A stretch of 48,150 bases of DNA from an uncultured Clostridium sp. (GCA_900544905.1 UQXF01000010.1:1-48150), one strand, 5' to 3'; counted from the first letter of the stretch, positions 33,392 through 42,573 are shown. Numbers and translations: made by a program. The notes: generated by a model from the letters alone, not told the origin.

Positions 33392-33528
33392 ATAATGCCA
33401 AAATATATTACAAAGCGAAGCAAACAGTTATAATGTGTGCAGAGTTGACAGCAGGTTTGCACAATAAGGACAGGAAGATTTGCTGTGAGCTCTGTAATAA
33501 CAAATGGGAAAAGGGGGCAAATGCTATT

Positions 33529-34440
33529 ATGAAAAAAAAGAGCAATGTGGTCCGCTTTAACAAATGGGGCTACATATTTCTGATACCATTTATGGTAATA
33601 TATTTTATTTTTCAGATAATACCATTGTTTAGTACGATTTATAATAGTTTCTTTGAAAACTATATGTCAGGTCTGAAACAGATTGGACCGAATTTTGTTG
33701 GACTTGAAAATTACATCTCGCTGATAAAAGGTGGAGATTTTTTGTTGTATTTTAAGAATACTATGCTCGTGTGGCTGATGTGCTTTATCCCACAGATATT
33801 GATTTCATTGCTGTTAGGTGCATGGTTTTCTGATAACCGTTTGAAGATAAAGGGCGCACAGTTTTTTAAGACGGTTATCTATATGCCGAACCTGATTATG
33901 GCTTCAGCTTTTTCAATGTTATTCTTTACACTGTTCGCTGACAGTGGCCCAATTAACTCTCTCCTGGTACAGATGGGAGTTCTTGCAGAGCCATATTCCT
34001 TCCTTTCACATGTGGGAAGTACAAGAATTTTGATTGCATCAATGAACCTGTTAATGTGGTTTGGTAATACAACGATTCTGTTGATGGCTGGTATGATGGG
34101 AATTGACCCTGCCCTGTTTGAGGCAGCAGAGGTGGATGGAGCAACCTCCTCTCAGGTATTCTTCCGCATTACATTGCCGATTCTGCGTCCGATTTTAATT
34201 TATGTAATGATTACTTCCTTAATCGGTGGCTTGCAGTTATATGATGTTCCTCAGATTTTGACCAACGGTACTGGTGACCCGATGCGTTCATCCATGACCT
34301 TGATTATGTTCCTGAATAAGCATCTGTACAGTAAGAACTATGGTATGGGTGGTGCCTTATCTGTAATCCTGCTTATCATAACAGGAATTTTGAGCTTCAT
34401 CGTATTCAAGTTTAGCGGTAGTAATGATGACGGGAGGTAA
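33529..34440 (+). CDS. Sugar ABC transporter permease, MalF-like
   Basis: A 303-residue membrane subunit. Six segments are visible, and the ATPase-contact EAA loop reads EAAEVDGATSSQVFFRITLP. ATG 33529 is chosen because the protein then starts MKKKSNVVRF just before the first segment at normal family length, with GGGGG upstream; 52 more codons are open upstream but contain the hairpin region and unlike-permease sequence. It pairs with the next gene, 6 nt downstream, to form the translocation channel. Confidence 0.92.
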   Translation: MKKKSNVVRFNKWGYIFLIPFMVIYFIFQIIPLFSTIYNSFFENYMSGLKQIGPNFVGLENYISLIKGGDFLLYFKNTMLVWLMCFIPQILISLLLGAWFSDNRLKIKGAQFFKTVIYMPNLIMASAFSMLFFTLFADSGPINSLLVQMGVLAEPYSFLSHVGSTRILIASMNLLMWFGNTTILLMAGMMGIDPALFEAAEVDGATSSQVFFRITLPILRPILIYVMITSLIGGLQLYDVPQILTNGTGDPMRSSMTLIMFLNKHLYSKNYGMGGALSVILLIITGILSFIVFKFSGSNDDGR

Positions 34441-34446
34441 TTAACT

Positions 34447-35304
34447 ATGGCAAAACAACAAAAAGAAAAAGGATTGGGAATTAAGACCAGAAGAACTATT
34501 GCCTATGTTGTCCTTATTTTAATCACGTTTTTCTGTTTGTTCTGGTTCTATGTATTGATTATCAATGCAACCAGGTCAAATGGTGAGTTAAAGGCTGGTT
34601 TTTCAGCATTGCCAAGTACGAATTTGTGGACGAACTGGAAGAATCTGGTCAATGGTACATTACCGGTTTGGAACGGACTTATTAACAGTGTAATTATTGC
34701 AGGTGTCAGTGCGGCAGGTTGTGTATATATTTCTGCAATGACAGCATATGCTTTTCATGCATATCAGTTTAAGGGTAAGAAGGTTTTATTCACATTTATC
34801 CTGGCGATTATGATGATTCCGACTCAGGTAGTTGCACTTGGTTTTGTCCGTTTGATGAATAATATGAAATTAGACGATACATTTATTCCATTGATTATAC
34901 CGGCATTTGCAGCTCCGGTAACTGTATTCTATATGAAGCAGTCTATGGAAAGCAGCTTGTCACTTTCATTGATTGAAGCGGCCCGTATTGATGGTTCCGG
35001 TGAATTCCGTACCTTTAATTCTATTGTAATACCTTTGATGAAACCTGCAATTGCAGTACAGGCAATCTTCTCATTTGTTTCAAGCTGGAATAATTACTTT
35101 ACACCGGCATTGATTTTGCATACAGATAAGAAGAAGACACTTCCGATTTTGATTGCACAGTTGCGTGCAGCTGACTGGTTGAAGTTTGATATGGGTCAGG
35201 TATATGTTATGATTGCATTCTCAATCTTCCCGGTTGTAGTTGTTTACTTAATTCTTTCCAGAAATATTGTAGGCGGCGTTGCACTTGGTGGTGTCAAGGG
35301 TTGA
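34447..35304 (+). CDS. Sugar ABC transporter permease, MalG-like
   Basis: A 285-residue, six-segment permease. The EAA loop reads EAARIDGSGEFRTFNSIVIP. GGGAGG overlapping the stop of the previous gene serves as ribosome site, so translation is probably coupled. It ends GGVALGGVKG, the common C-terminus of this subfamily. The operon is closed by a bidirectional terminator at 35378. Confidence 0.94.
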   Translation: MAKQQKEKGLGIKTRRTIAYVVLILITFFCLFWFYVLIINATRSNGELKAGFSALPSTNLWTNWKNLVNGTLPVWNGLINSVIIAGVSAAGCVYISAMTAYAFHAYQFKGKKVLFTFILAIMMIPTQVVALGFVRLMNNMKLDDTFIPLIIPAFAAPVTVFYMKQSMESSLSLSLIEAARIDGSGEFRTFNSIVIPLMKPAIAVQAIFSFVSSWNNYFTPALILHTDKKKTLPILIAQLRAADWLKFDMGQVYVMIAFSIFPVVVVYLILSRNIVGGVALGGVKG

Positions 35305-35377
35305 TGTAGGCTATCAGTTTGGAGAGTATTACATTATAAAAAGAATGTGTATTTCTGTAACAACAGAATAATGCAAT

Positions 35378-35415
35378 ACATAAAAAGAGACTTCGATGGA
35401 AGTCTCTTTTTATGT
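35378..35415. terminator. Bidirectional terminator
   Basis: ACATAAAAAGAGACTTC (35378-35394) pairs perfectly with GAAGTCTCTTTTTATGT (35399-35415) around a 4-nt loop. A- and T-tracts lie in both arms, so it can end the importer operon and the convergent aminotransferase gene. Confidence 0.92.
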
Positions 35416-35465
35416 GCAATTATATTATGTATTGTGCAATCGTTTTGGCAATTGTCCGGCGTTTG

Positions 35466-36650
35466 TTATATATACATGTCTGCCAGCTTCTGGAATACCG
35501 GTATGGAGCGTTCCACTTTTTCAGTAGGAATACAGTAACTGATACGGAAATGACCAGACACGCCGAAGCTGTTGCTCGGAACCAGTAATAAATCCAATTC
35601 TTTTGCTTTGTTGGAGAAAGCAACGGCATCCTCCTCCAGAGCCTTCGGGAACATGTAGAAGGTTCCGCCGGGCTCTACAATATCAAAGCCCATCTTGGTA
35701 AGCTCTGTGTAAAGGATGTTTTTGTTTGTCTCATAGACAGACAGGTCGGAGGTTTCATATAACGACTTGACAACTGCCAGCTGGATAATGCTTGGCGGAC
35801 AATTGTGACCAATACCACGGGAAATTTGACCAAACATATCTACTAATAAAGCAGAATCCTCACAGGCAGGATTTACAGCAATATAACCGATTCGTTCTCC
35901 CGGAAGAGATAAGGATTTGCTGAAGGAGTAACAGGTAATGGTGTTGTGATAGTGGGCAGCGACAAAAGGTGCATCCACTCCCTCAAATACAATTTCGCGG
36001 TAAGGCTCGTCTGATATAATATAAATCGGATGACCAAATTCCTCTTCCTTTTCGGTGAGAATCATGGCAAGCTTATTAATTGTCTCCGTAGAATACACAA
36101 TACCGGATGGATTGTTCGGGGTGTTAATTAATACTGCCATTACCTTTTCATTAAGCATTTCAACAAAGGCGTCAAAATTAATCTGAAAGGTGCTGATATC
36201 TGCTGGAACGACCTTTAAAACAGCACCGCTTGCAGAGATATATGGTGTATATTCCGGAAAGAAGGGTGCAAAGGTCAGAATCTCGTCACCAGGAACCGTT
36301 ACTGCTCTGACAGCATGGGCAATGGCACCGGCGGCACCGCTCACCATGAATATATCCTCTTTCCCATAGTTCATTTCAAACCGGTCATTTAAGGAAGCTG
36401 CAACGGCTTCCCTTACGGAGTCGATTCCAAGGCTTGGAGAGTATCCGTGAAGGGCTACAGGGTCTTCTGTCTGCAACAGGCGTATCATTTCATTGGTAAA
36501 GGAGGCTGGCGCTGGAACAGAAGGGTTCCCCAGGCTGTAATCAAATACATTCTCATATCCGATTTCCTTAGCACGCTGGCTGCCATAGGCAAATAACTCA
36601 CGTATGACAGATTTTTGTCCGCACATATCAATAAAATTCTGATTTAACAT
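35466..36650 (-). CDS. Pyridoxal-phosphate-dependent aminotransferase, class I/II
   Basis: A 394-residue fold-type I aminotransferase. The substrate-side DYSLGNPS near residue 37, the cofactor motifs SGAAGAIAHAV and NTPNNPSG near residue 175, ISDEPYRE and the Schiff-base lysine in SFSKSLSLPGERIGY near 238 are present, as is the C-terminal FRISYC Arg. The closest general match is the aspartate/aromatic aminotransferase group; substrate is not resolvable. It is a single gene divergent from the DUF6145-like gene. Confidence 0.93.
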   Translation of the reverse strand: MLNQNFIDMCGQKSVIRELFAYGSQRAKEIGYENVFDYSLGNPSVPAPASFTNEMIRLLQTEDPVALHGYSPSLGIDSVREAVAASLNDRFEMNYGKEDIFMVSGAAGAIAHAVRAVTVPGDEILTFAPFFPEYTPYISASGAVLKVVPADISTFQINFDAFVEMLNEKVMAVLINTPNNPSGIVYSTETINKLAMILTEKEEEFGHPIYIISDEPYREIVFEGVDAPFVAAHYHNTITCYSFSKSLSLPGERIGYIAVNPACEDSALLVDMFGQISRGIGHNCPPSIIQLAVVKSLYETSDLSVYETNKNILYTELTKMGFDIVEPGGTFYMFPKALEEDAVAFSNKAKELDLLLVPSNSFGVSGHFRISYCIPTEKVERSIPVFQKLADMYI

Positions 36651-36716
36651 AATATTTTTTCTGATACCTCTTTTCTTAATAATTCTATCACCTATCTTAG
36701 CAAATCTCTAAAGAGG

Positions 36717-36745
36717 TTGCAATCCCTTTGTGAATAGGATAAAAT
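36717..36745 (+). promoter_or_regulatory. Promoter of DUF6145-like / coaX genes
   Basis: TTGCAA, 17-bp spacer, TAAAAT, 67 bp before the ATG at 36813. Confidence 0.65.
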
Positions 36746-36812
36746 GCTTTTAAGAAAAACTTGTAGAATGAATAAGAAAATTAAGAGAATTTGAAAAGGA
36801 ATAGAGGAGAAA

Positions 36813-37157
36813 ATGGAGCAGGAAAAGGTAGTTTTGTGCGGCTCCTCCAAGTATGAGGAGAAATATTATTTAAATCCGGCATTTAATGGACTTCCGGACA
36901 GTATTAAGGATGAACTGCAGGCGATGTGCGTATTGTTTACCGAGGATATCGGAGGGATTCTCACTATGGAATATGATGAGGAGGGCAATCTCAATTTTGT
37001 GACCATGGCAGATGAGAATGATTTGCTGTATGATGAGATTGGCAGTGTGTTAAAAATAAAACAGCTGCAGCAGGTGAAGCAGGAGCTGTTGGAAAGCCTG
37101 GAGCTGTATTACAGGGTATTCTTTTTGGGAGAGCCTTTGGATGCAGAACCGGAATAG
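36813..37157 (+). CDS. DUF6145-like small acidic protein
   Basis: A 114-residue cytoplasmic protein without membrane segment. The core (YYLNPAFNGLPDSIKDELQ, MCVLFTEDIGGILTMEYDEEGNL, YDEIGSVLKIKQLQQ) matches what I recall of DUF6145, a family found in Clostridia with no known role. It is the first gene before coaX, dusB; the 74-nt gap to coaX and same direction suggest co-expression. A function cannot be assigned. Confidence 0.8.
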   Translation: MEQEKVVLCGSSKYEEKYYLNPAFNGLPDSIKDELQAMCVLFTEDIGGILTMEYDEEGNLNFVTMADENDLLYDEIGSVLKIKQLQQVKQELLESLELYYRVFFLGEPLDAEPE

Positions 37158-37231
37158 GCGGCTGTCGGACAGGCTGCTATGGATAGCGGAATATCCGGTG
37201 TGATAAGAAATATGGAAAAGAGGATAATAAT

Positions 37232-37999
37232 ATGTTATTAGCAATTGACATTGGGAATACCAATATAACCATAGGATTATTTAAGGAAAACGAAATTGAG
37301 GGAACCTTTCGCATGACCACAAAGATTCCAAGAACCTCAGATGAATATGGGATTTTCTTTTACAATATGCTGCATAGTAAAGGACTTCACAGGGAGGATG
37401 TGAATGCGGCAATTATGGCATCAGTTGTGCCGGATGTGAACCACCATATTATAAACGGACTGATTAAATATTTTAAAGTGAATCCTATTTTGGTGGGACC
37501 CGGCATAAAGACCGGTATCAAGATTGCAATACCAAATCCGAAGGAAGTCGGGGCAGACCGTATAGTGGACGCTGTGGCTGCCTATGAAATCTATGGCGGA
37601 CCGGTTCTGGTAATTGACTACGGAACGGCGACAACCCATGATTTAGTATTGGAGGATGCCACCCTGGTGGGTGGAGTTACCTCACCGGGAATCCGGATAG
37701 CGGCACATGCGTTATGGCAGGATGCGGCTAAGCTTCCGAAGATTGAGATAAAGAAGCCGGATGCCGTTCTCGGAAGGGATACCATTACGTCTATGCAGTC
37801 AGGTCTGGTATATGGTCATATCGGTCAGACAGAATATATTATCCGTAAGGTGAAGGAAGAGGCAAAGCTTGACCGGATGACGGTTGTGGCTACCGGTGGT
37901 CTTGGCAAAATTATTTTTGACGAGACGGACAGCATCGAATACTATGATTCCAACCTGACCTTGAAGGGACTGAACATCTTATATAATAAACAGTTATAA
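37232..37999 (+). CDS. coaX: Type III pantothenate kinase
   Basis: A 255-residue enzyme making the first committed step of coenzyme A synthesis. The ASKHA-fold phosphate motifs are clear: MLLAIDIGNTNITIGLF at the N-terminus, GADRIVDAVAAYE near residue 107, DYGTATTHD near 128 and GGVTSPGIRIAAHAL near 147. Type III enzymes are not inhibited by CoA and use K+ or NH4+. AGAGGATAATAAT precedes the ATG (weak ribosome site). dusB follows 52 nt downstream. Confidence 0.95.
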   Translation: MLLAIDIGNTNITIGLFKENEIEGTFRMTTKIPRTSDEYGIFFYNMLHSKGLHREDVNAAIMASVVPDVNHHIINGLIKYFKVNPILVGPGIKTGIKIAIPNPKEVGADRIVDAVAAYEIYGGPVLVIDYGTATTHDLVLEDATLVGGVTSPGIRIAAHALWQDAAKLPKIEIKKPDAVLGRDTITSMQSGLVYGHIGQTEYIIRKVKEEAKLDRMTVVATGGLGKIIFDETDSIEYYDSNLTLKGLNILYNKQL

Positions 38000-38051
38000 T
38001 GGACATGGAGTGTTCGTGTTTTGACAGAAAAGAAGCAAAGGGAAATATTTT

Positions 38052-39026
38052 ATGGCAAAAAAGAGCATGATTGATTTGAAGGATAAATTAATACTGGCTC
38101 CCATGGCAGGTGTAACAGACCTGCCTTTTCGCTTGCTGTGCAAGGAGCAGGGCTGTGATGTGCTATATACAGAGATGGTGAGTGCCAAGGCAGTTTTATA
38201 TAAAAACCGGAATACAGAACCGTTGATGACATATCGGCAGCAGGAACATCCCATTGGTTTGCAGCTGTTTGGCTCAGAGCCGGAGGTTATGGCGAAGATA
38301 GCGGCACAGGTGCAGGAGAGAGGCTATGATTTTATTGACGTCAATATGGGATGTCCGGTTCCTAAAATTGTGAATAATAACGAGGGCTCTGCATTGATGA
38401 AGCAGCCTAAGCTGGTGGGGGAGATTGTATCAGCCATGGTAAAAGCCACAGAGGTTCCCATAACCGTTAAAATCCGGAAGGGCTTTGATGAAAACCATGT
38501 CAATGCAGTAGAAATTGCCAGGGTAATTGAAGAAAGCGGCGCCTCGGCGGTGGCGGTACACGGAAGGCTTCGGAGCGAATATTATTCCGGGCAGGCGGAT
38601 TGGGATATTATACGCCAGGTTAAGGAGGCAGTACACATTCCGGTAATTGGAAACGGAGACCTGACATCTCCTCAGGATGTGCTGCGGATGAGAGAGGAAA
38701 CCGGCTGTGATGCATTTATGATTGGCAGAGGAGCAAAGGGAAATCCCTTTATTTTCTCCCAGATGAAGACCTATTTTGAAAAAGGATATATTCCGGAAAA
38801 ACCATCCCTTTCGGATATGGTGAGGGTGATGCTGCGTCATGCCCGCATGATGGTTGAATATAAAGGGGAATTTACAGGTATCCATGAGATGCGTAAGCAC
38901 GTTGCATGGTACACCACAGGATATCCCCATTCCTCGAAGCTGAGAGACGAAGTGAACCATGTGGAGAACTTTCAGGAATTAGAGGAGCTGCTATGGAGCT
39001 GGATAGCTGACACTGACCAGAAATAA
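38052..39026 (+). CDS. dusB: tRNA-dihydrouridine synthase B
   Basis: A 324-residue FMN enzyme reducing uridines in the tRNA D-loop. LAPMAGVTDLPFRLLC near residue 15, the active-site Cys in VNMGCPVPKIVNN near residue 102, KIRKGFD near 140, VHGRLRSEYYSG near 168 and IGNGDLTSP near 198 define the DusB group. GGGAAATATTTT precedes the ATG. Its last 36 nt overlap the 3' end of truA on the other strand, so two tRNA-modifying enzymes converge here. Confidence 0.95.
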   Translation: MAKKSMIDLKDKLILAPMAGVTDLPFRLLCKEQGCDVLYTEMVSAKAVLYKNRNTEPLMTYRQQEHPIGLQLFGSEPEVMAKIAAQVQERGYDFIDVNMGCPVPKIVNNNEGSALMKQPKLVGEIVSAMVKATEVPITVKIRKGFDENHVNAVEIARVIEESGASAVAVHGRLRSEYYSGQADWDIIRQVKEAVHIPVIGNGDLTSPQDVLRMREETGCDAFMIGRGAKGNPFIFSQMKTYFEKGYIPEKPSLSDMVRVMLRHARMMVEYKGEFTGIHEMRKHVAWYTTGYPHSSKLRDEVNHVENFQELEELLWSWIADTDQK

Positions 39027-39755
39027 CCCTTTGGCTGGTGCGGTGTGTCCTGCAAGTCCCCGGTCACAGCCCTTGAGGATGGAAGGGATATCTTCCGGAC
39101 GGCGCAGCCCCAGCCCAATTTCGATTAATGTGCCGGATAGTATGCGGACCATATTATAGAGAAAACCGTTACCGGTGAAGGTCAGCACAAGAAGCTGTCC
39201 TTCTTCGTCCTCTTCAATCCGGATGTCGTATATTGTCCGTATACTTGATTTTTTCATGCGTTTATTGCTGCAGAAGCTTTTGAAATCGTGGGTGCCGAGA
39301 AGATAACCGGCGCCTTTTTTCATTGCGGCGGTATCCAGAGGTGTGGCAATGTGGTGGCTTGTATTTCGGAGAAATAAATTACCATAGGCAGAGGTGTCAA
39401 TCCGGTATTGATACGTCTTTTTTTCTGCATTCAGGCGGGCGTGGAAACGTTCCGGACAGGCGTCCAGAGAAAGAATCCGTATATCCTTTGGCAGATAGCC
39501 ATTAAGTTCCGTTAGAAATGTGCCGGAGGTGTTGTTTTGTAATAAATCCTTTGAGCAATGGAAATGAAAGACCTGCCCTAAGGCATGTACACCGGCATCC
39601 GTTCTGCCGGATGCCATTATTTCAACAGGCTCACCTATCATTTTAGACAGGATTTCCTCTATTTTTTCCTGGATTGTATTTGTGGTGTTTCCCTGCTTCT
39701 GCCAGCCGTTGTAACGGGTGCCCTCGTAGGCAGTGATACATTTATATGCGTACAT
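38991..39755 (-). CDS. truA: tRNA pseudouridine(38-40) synthase
   Basis: A 254-residue enzyme modifying the tRNA anticodon arm. The catalytic Asp is in ASGRTDAGVHALGQ near residue 52; ARLNAEKKTYQYRI and FTGNGFLYNMVRILSGTL near residue 190 are typical TruA motifs. GGAGG precedes the ATG on the minus strand. The gene ends inside dusB. It stands apart from the ribosomal-protein and ecf cluster where clostridial truA often lies, so this may be a second paralogue. Confidence 0.95.
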   Translation of the reverse strand: MYAYKCITAYEGTRYNGWQKQGNTTNTIQEKIEEILSKMIGEPVEIMASGRTDAGVHALGQVFHFHCSKDLLQNNTSGTFLTELNGYLPKDIRILSLDACPERFHARLNAEKKTYQYRIDTSAYGNLFLRNTSHHIATPLDTAAMKKGAGYLLGTHDFKSFCSNKRMKKSSIRTIYDIRIEEDEEGQLLVLTFTGNGFLYNMVRILSGTLIEIGLGLRRPEDIPSILKGCDRGLAGHTAPAKGLFLVSVSYPAP

Positions 39756-39867
39756 TATGAACCTCCTGATTTAAAGCTGTTCATAGTATAACAAAAAAAG
39801 AGGGATTTGTCATTTTCCGGACTTTCCGGGAATAGGCTTTACTAAAGGGAAATGTGCCGGGACGCCG

Positions 39868-40713
39868 ATGAGAGTAAAGGAAAAGATTGACTACATTTAT
39901 TTTTGCTGTAAAAAGGGCAGAAAAAACAGGGTACAGCTTGAAAGAGAGGCTATCGCACAAATTCAGGTGTTAAAGATAGAGGTGACCGTAAAAGGGAATC
40001 AGACGGAAAGCATAAGAGGAAATGGGAAGGCAGGGCAGAGGCTTGTAAATAAAATAAAAAAAGGAATTAACCGGTACCGGGCGGATAACTGTGTTATCGG
40101 CGCACAGCAGACGGTGGCACGGGAATTGCAGCTTGAGAGGCAGCTGTTTGGGGCAAGAAAGAGGGAACTGCTGGAAAACAGGAAAAAGATTACAGCCTTT
40201 CTCCACAGCAGGGTGGTAGTACCGCAAAACAGAAGAAAATCCTTCCTTTTTGTATTGGACAGCACGGAGTGGACTAAAAAGGATTTCATCTCCATTTTGC
40301 TGGAGGTTAAGAATTATTATGAAGATATAAGCATTGTGGTAAAAAAGAACAGCATTTATCTGGAGAGGATTGTGGAGCTGCTGTATGAGGAGTGGGGAGT
40401 AGTGCTTCGGGTGTTGTCCCAGGAGGAGGCGCTGGCAGAAGATGTGGACAGTGCGCTTTTCCTGATGGATAGCTGGCAGGAGCATATCAAAAGATATTCC
40501 TTTTGCAGCGGTTATATTGTACTGGAGGATGACAGCGGCTTGCTTCGGAGACCTGCCGGAAACGGAAAACAGGCAAAGCTGTATTCCGGCCTTGTCTATA
40601 TGTGCCATGGAAAGCAGCTTCCCTATCAAATGGCGGTAAATATTTTTGACCAGAATCCGGAACTTTATGGCGATTTTGCGATAACTTCCGTTGATATTTA
40701 TTCCATAGAATGA
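39868..40713 (+). CDS. Conserved-looking protein of unknown function
   Basis: A 281-residue soluble, basic protein. The first 120 residues are Lys/Arg-rich and helical. A Rossmann-like alternating segment follows (KSFLFVLDSTEWTKKDFISILLEVKNYYEDISIVVK), then VVLRVLSQEEALAEDVDSALFLMDSW and a C-terminal beta-rich part ending ITSVDIYSIE. I recognise no family and no catalytic motif. The ATG has a weak ribosome site (GGGACG). It precedes the HD-GYP-like gene by 36 nt in the same direction. It is open over its whole length with neighbour-like codon use, so it is likely a real gene. Confidence 0.7.
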   Translation: MRVKEKIDYIYFCCKKGRKNRVQLEREAIAQIQVLKIEVTVKGNQTESIRGNGKAGQRLVNKIKKGINRYRADNCVIGAQQTVARELQLERQLFGARKRELLENRKKITAFLHSRVVVPQNRRKSFLFVLDSTEWTKKDFISILLEVKNYYEDISIVVKKNSIYLERIVELLYEEWGVVLRVLSQEEALAEDVDSALFLMDSWQEHIKRYSFCSGYIVLEDDSGLLRRPAGNGKQAKLYSGLVYMCHGKQLPYQMAVNIFDQNPELYGDFAITSVDIYSIE

Positions 40714-40749
40714 TACAATAAATATATTCAAATGCGGGAGGTTACTATA

Positions 40750-41832
40750 TTGATATACGTTAAAGCAGAAGATTTGAAGGTTGGTATGCGTCTGGCAAGA
40801 CCAATCTATAATAAAAAGGGAATTCTGTTGTATGGCAGAAATGATAAGATTACCAGACAGGGTATTGAGAGTGTGAAGAATTTTGGCTTGATTGGCTTAT
40901 ACATATTAGAGCCGGCAGAGCCTCTTCCGCCAATGACCGAGGAAGAGATGGAGTTTGAGCGGTTTCAGACAATGGCGGTGTTTGTTATCCGGGAAGATTT
41001 GGATGCAATTATGAAAAATCAGGCACCGGAGAATCTGATGCAGCAGACGGACGAGCTGGTCCGCAGATTTGGCAATCTGTTTCACAGAATCAATTTTAAC
41101 CAAAATCTTAGAAGTCCGGAGGATTATGTCTATAAGCATGCCCTGAATGTGGCAATATTGACGGCGCTGATTTCCCACCGGGCAGGCTTTGGGGTTATGG
41201 AACAGACGGAAGTTGTGGTTGCAGCGTTGCTGCACGATTTGGGAAAGCTGTCACTTCCGCCTGCACTGCGGGGAAAAGCAGATAATCTGACGGGTGAGGA
41301 ATTAAACCAAGTGGCAAGAGCGGTAATTATTGGTGTTGATAAGATTTCAGATGCCTTTATGCTGCCGGCAGGGGTGAAGAATATATTGATGCAGCTGTGT
41401 CAGTTGCAATATCTTCCGGAGAAAGCACCGGATAGTATTTCCGATGCGGTGAAGGTGCTGATGGTTGCCAATGCGTATGATGAATACACTGCAATGCGGC
41501 TGGATGAAAATCCTCATACGGAGGTCGAAGCCATCCGTATGCTGCAAAGCCATCCGGAGCTATACGACAGGAAGATGGTAAAGCATTTAATGGACAGTGT
41601 TAAGATTCTTTATCCGGGGGTATGCGTAGAACTTACCAATTCTGAGAGAGGTCTGGTGCTGCGGGAAAATGAAAAAGATATTTTAAGACCGATGGTGTTA
41701 GGCTTTGGTACTAATGAGATTTATGATTTGGAGGATGCCGGGGTTTATGGTGTGGTTCAGATTAAGGATATTATGAAGACCATGGATAACCGTATTAAGG
41801 TGGACCCGGAGCGGTTAAAAGAATATATGTAA
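40750..41832 (+). CDS. HD-GYP-like protein with degenerate active site
   Basis: A 360-residue protein starting at TTG 40750, 8 nt after GGGAGG (40736-40741); the in-frame ATG at 40732 precedes that ribosome site. Residues 1-60 (VGMRLARPIYNKKGILLY) resemble the N-terminal module found before HD-GYP domains. The HD domain keeps H130, H162-D163 and K166 (LLHDLGK). Where active HD-GYP phosphodiesterases have HPxxG, HHE and DGxGYP, this protein has AVIIG, LCQLQ and EKAPDSIS, so most metal ligands are missing. VLMVANAYDEYTAMR is still HD-GYP-like. It is probably not a working c-di-GMP hydrolase and may be a binding or signalling protein. Confidence 0.85.
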   Translation: MIYVKAEDLKVGMRLARPIYNKKGILLYGRNDKITRQGIESVKNFGLIGLYILEPAEPLPPMTEEEMEFERFQTMAVFVIREDLDAIMKNQAPENLMQQTDELVRRFGNLFHRINFNQNLRSPEDYVYKHALNVAILTALISHRAGFGVMEQTEVVVAALLHDLGKLSLPPALRGKADNLTGEELNQVARAVIIGVDKISDAFMLPAGVKNILMQLCQLQYLPEKAPDSISDAVKVLMVANAYDEYTAMRLDENPHTEVEAIRMLQSHPELYDRKMVKHLMDSVKILYPGVCVELTNSERGLVLRENEKDILRPMVLGFGTNEIYDLEDAGVYGVVQIKDIMKTMDNRIKVDPERLKEYM

Positions 41833-41857
41833 TATGGTGAAAGCTGTATAATAACCA

Positions 41858-41890
41858 AAAAACAGACTGTGTAATGCGCAGTCTGTTTTT
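41858..41890 (+). terminator. Terminator after HD-GYP-like gene
   Basis: AAAAACAGACTG (41858-41869) pairs perfectly with CAGTCTGTTTTT (41879-41890). Confidence 0.9.
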
Positions 41891-41897
41891 GTCATAA

Positions 41898-41943
41898 GTT
41901 GCCAGGCATATGAAACAATGAACCGGTGGACCATTTTTGAGTA
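41898..41943 (+). repeat. Dispersed intergenic hairpin repeat, copy B
   Basis: GTTGCCAGGCATATGA..., AATGAACCGGTGGACCATTTTT, GAGTA. It aligns with 24019-24063 over its length with one indel; ends are identical and the middle differs, yet AATGnnCC/GGnnCATT can still pair where copy A pairs AAAAAGGT/ACCTTTTT. It lies between convergent genes, 3 bp from the CBS gene stop. Confidence 0.6.
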
Positions 41944-41945
41944 TT

Positions 41946-42380
41946 CTATGTACGGTTGCAAAAATATTGGATTACATCACGTCTCGTGATAATGCCGATA
42001 AATTTGTCACAGTCATCTACTACCGGTACAAAATTCTGTTGGATAATCTTTGAGAGTAAATCCTCCATGTCAGAGCTTGCATTGACAGGCTCATAATCCA
42101 GACGTCTTGGAACGTCTGTTAAATGCAGGCTCTCCGGCCATTTTAACGCAGTAGCTATATCGTTATGGCGTAAATACCATAGAATATCTCCTTCGGTTAA
42201 GGTTCCGATGTACTCTCCATTGTTATTGAGAATCGGTATGGAGGAATATTTGTGGTATTCCATCTTTTCCAAAACCTGCCGGAGCGAGTAGTCTTCCTCC
42301 AGAAAAGCAACTTCCGCTTTTGGGGTTAAAAAGAATAGTATATTGATTGCTATCACCCTCCCTTTTGTATGGTCATTCAT
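41946..42380 (-). CDS. CBS-pair protein
   Basis: A cytoplasmic protein of up to 144 residues consisting of two CBS units (YSLRQVLEKMEYHKYSSIPIL; DMEDLLSKIIQQNFVPVVDD) with ITRRDVIQYF at the end. Such pairs bind adenine nucleotides or c-di-AMP. The start is uncertain. ATG 42380 has no ribosome site, while a good GGGAGGG lies inside the frame; 9 nt after it comes the codon ATC (42347), which would give INILFFLTPK. No ATG, GTG or TTG lies at the right distance. Either ATG 42380 is used without a ribosome site or a rare ATC start is used. Confidence 0.85.
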   Translation of the reverse strand: MNDHTKGRVIAINILFFLTPKAEVAFLEEDYSLRQVLEKMEYHKYSSIPILNNNGEYIGTLTEGDILWYLRHNDIATALKWPESLHLTDVPRRLDYEPVNASSDMEDLLSKIIQQNFVPVVDDCDKFIGIITRRDVIQYFCNRT

Positions 42381-42480
42381 TATCTATAGTATATAATAAA
42401 TCCGCAGTAAAAACAATGGAGGAAATATTAAAAGATTGTGAATATTATTGTAAGATGCTGACGGAAAATATCGAAAAGAG

Positions 42481-42509
42481 TTGTATTTGTAAAGTAGGTT
42501 TGTTAAAAT
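42481..42509 (+). promoter_or_regulatory. Promoter of coiled-coil membrane protein gene
   Basis: TTGTAT, 17-bp spacer, TAAAAT, 65 bp before the start at 42574. Confidence 0.6.
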
Positions 42510-42573
42510 AAGAATATATTGTATTAGGGATAGGAATAAGGCACAACAGATAGTGCGAAAGAGAGGCAGTTTT

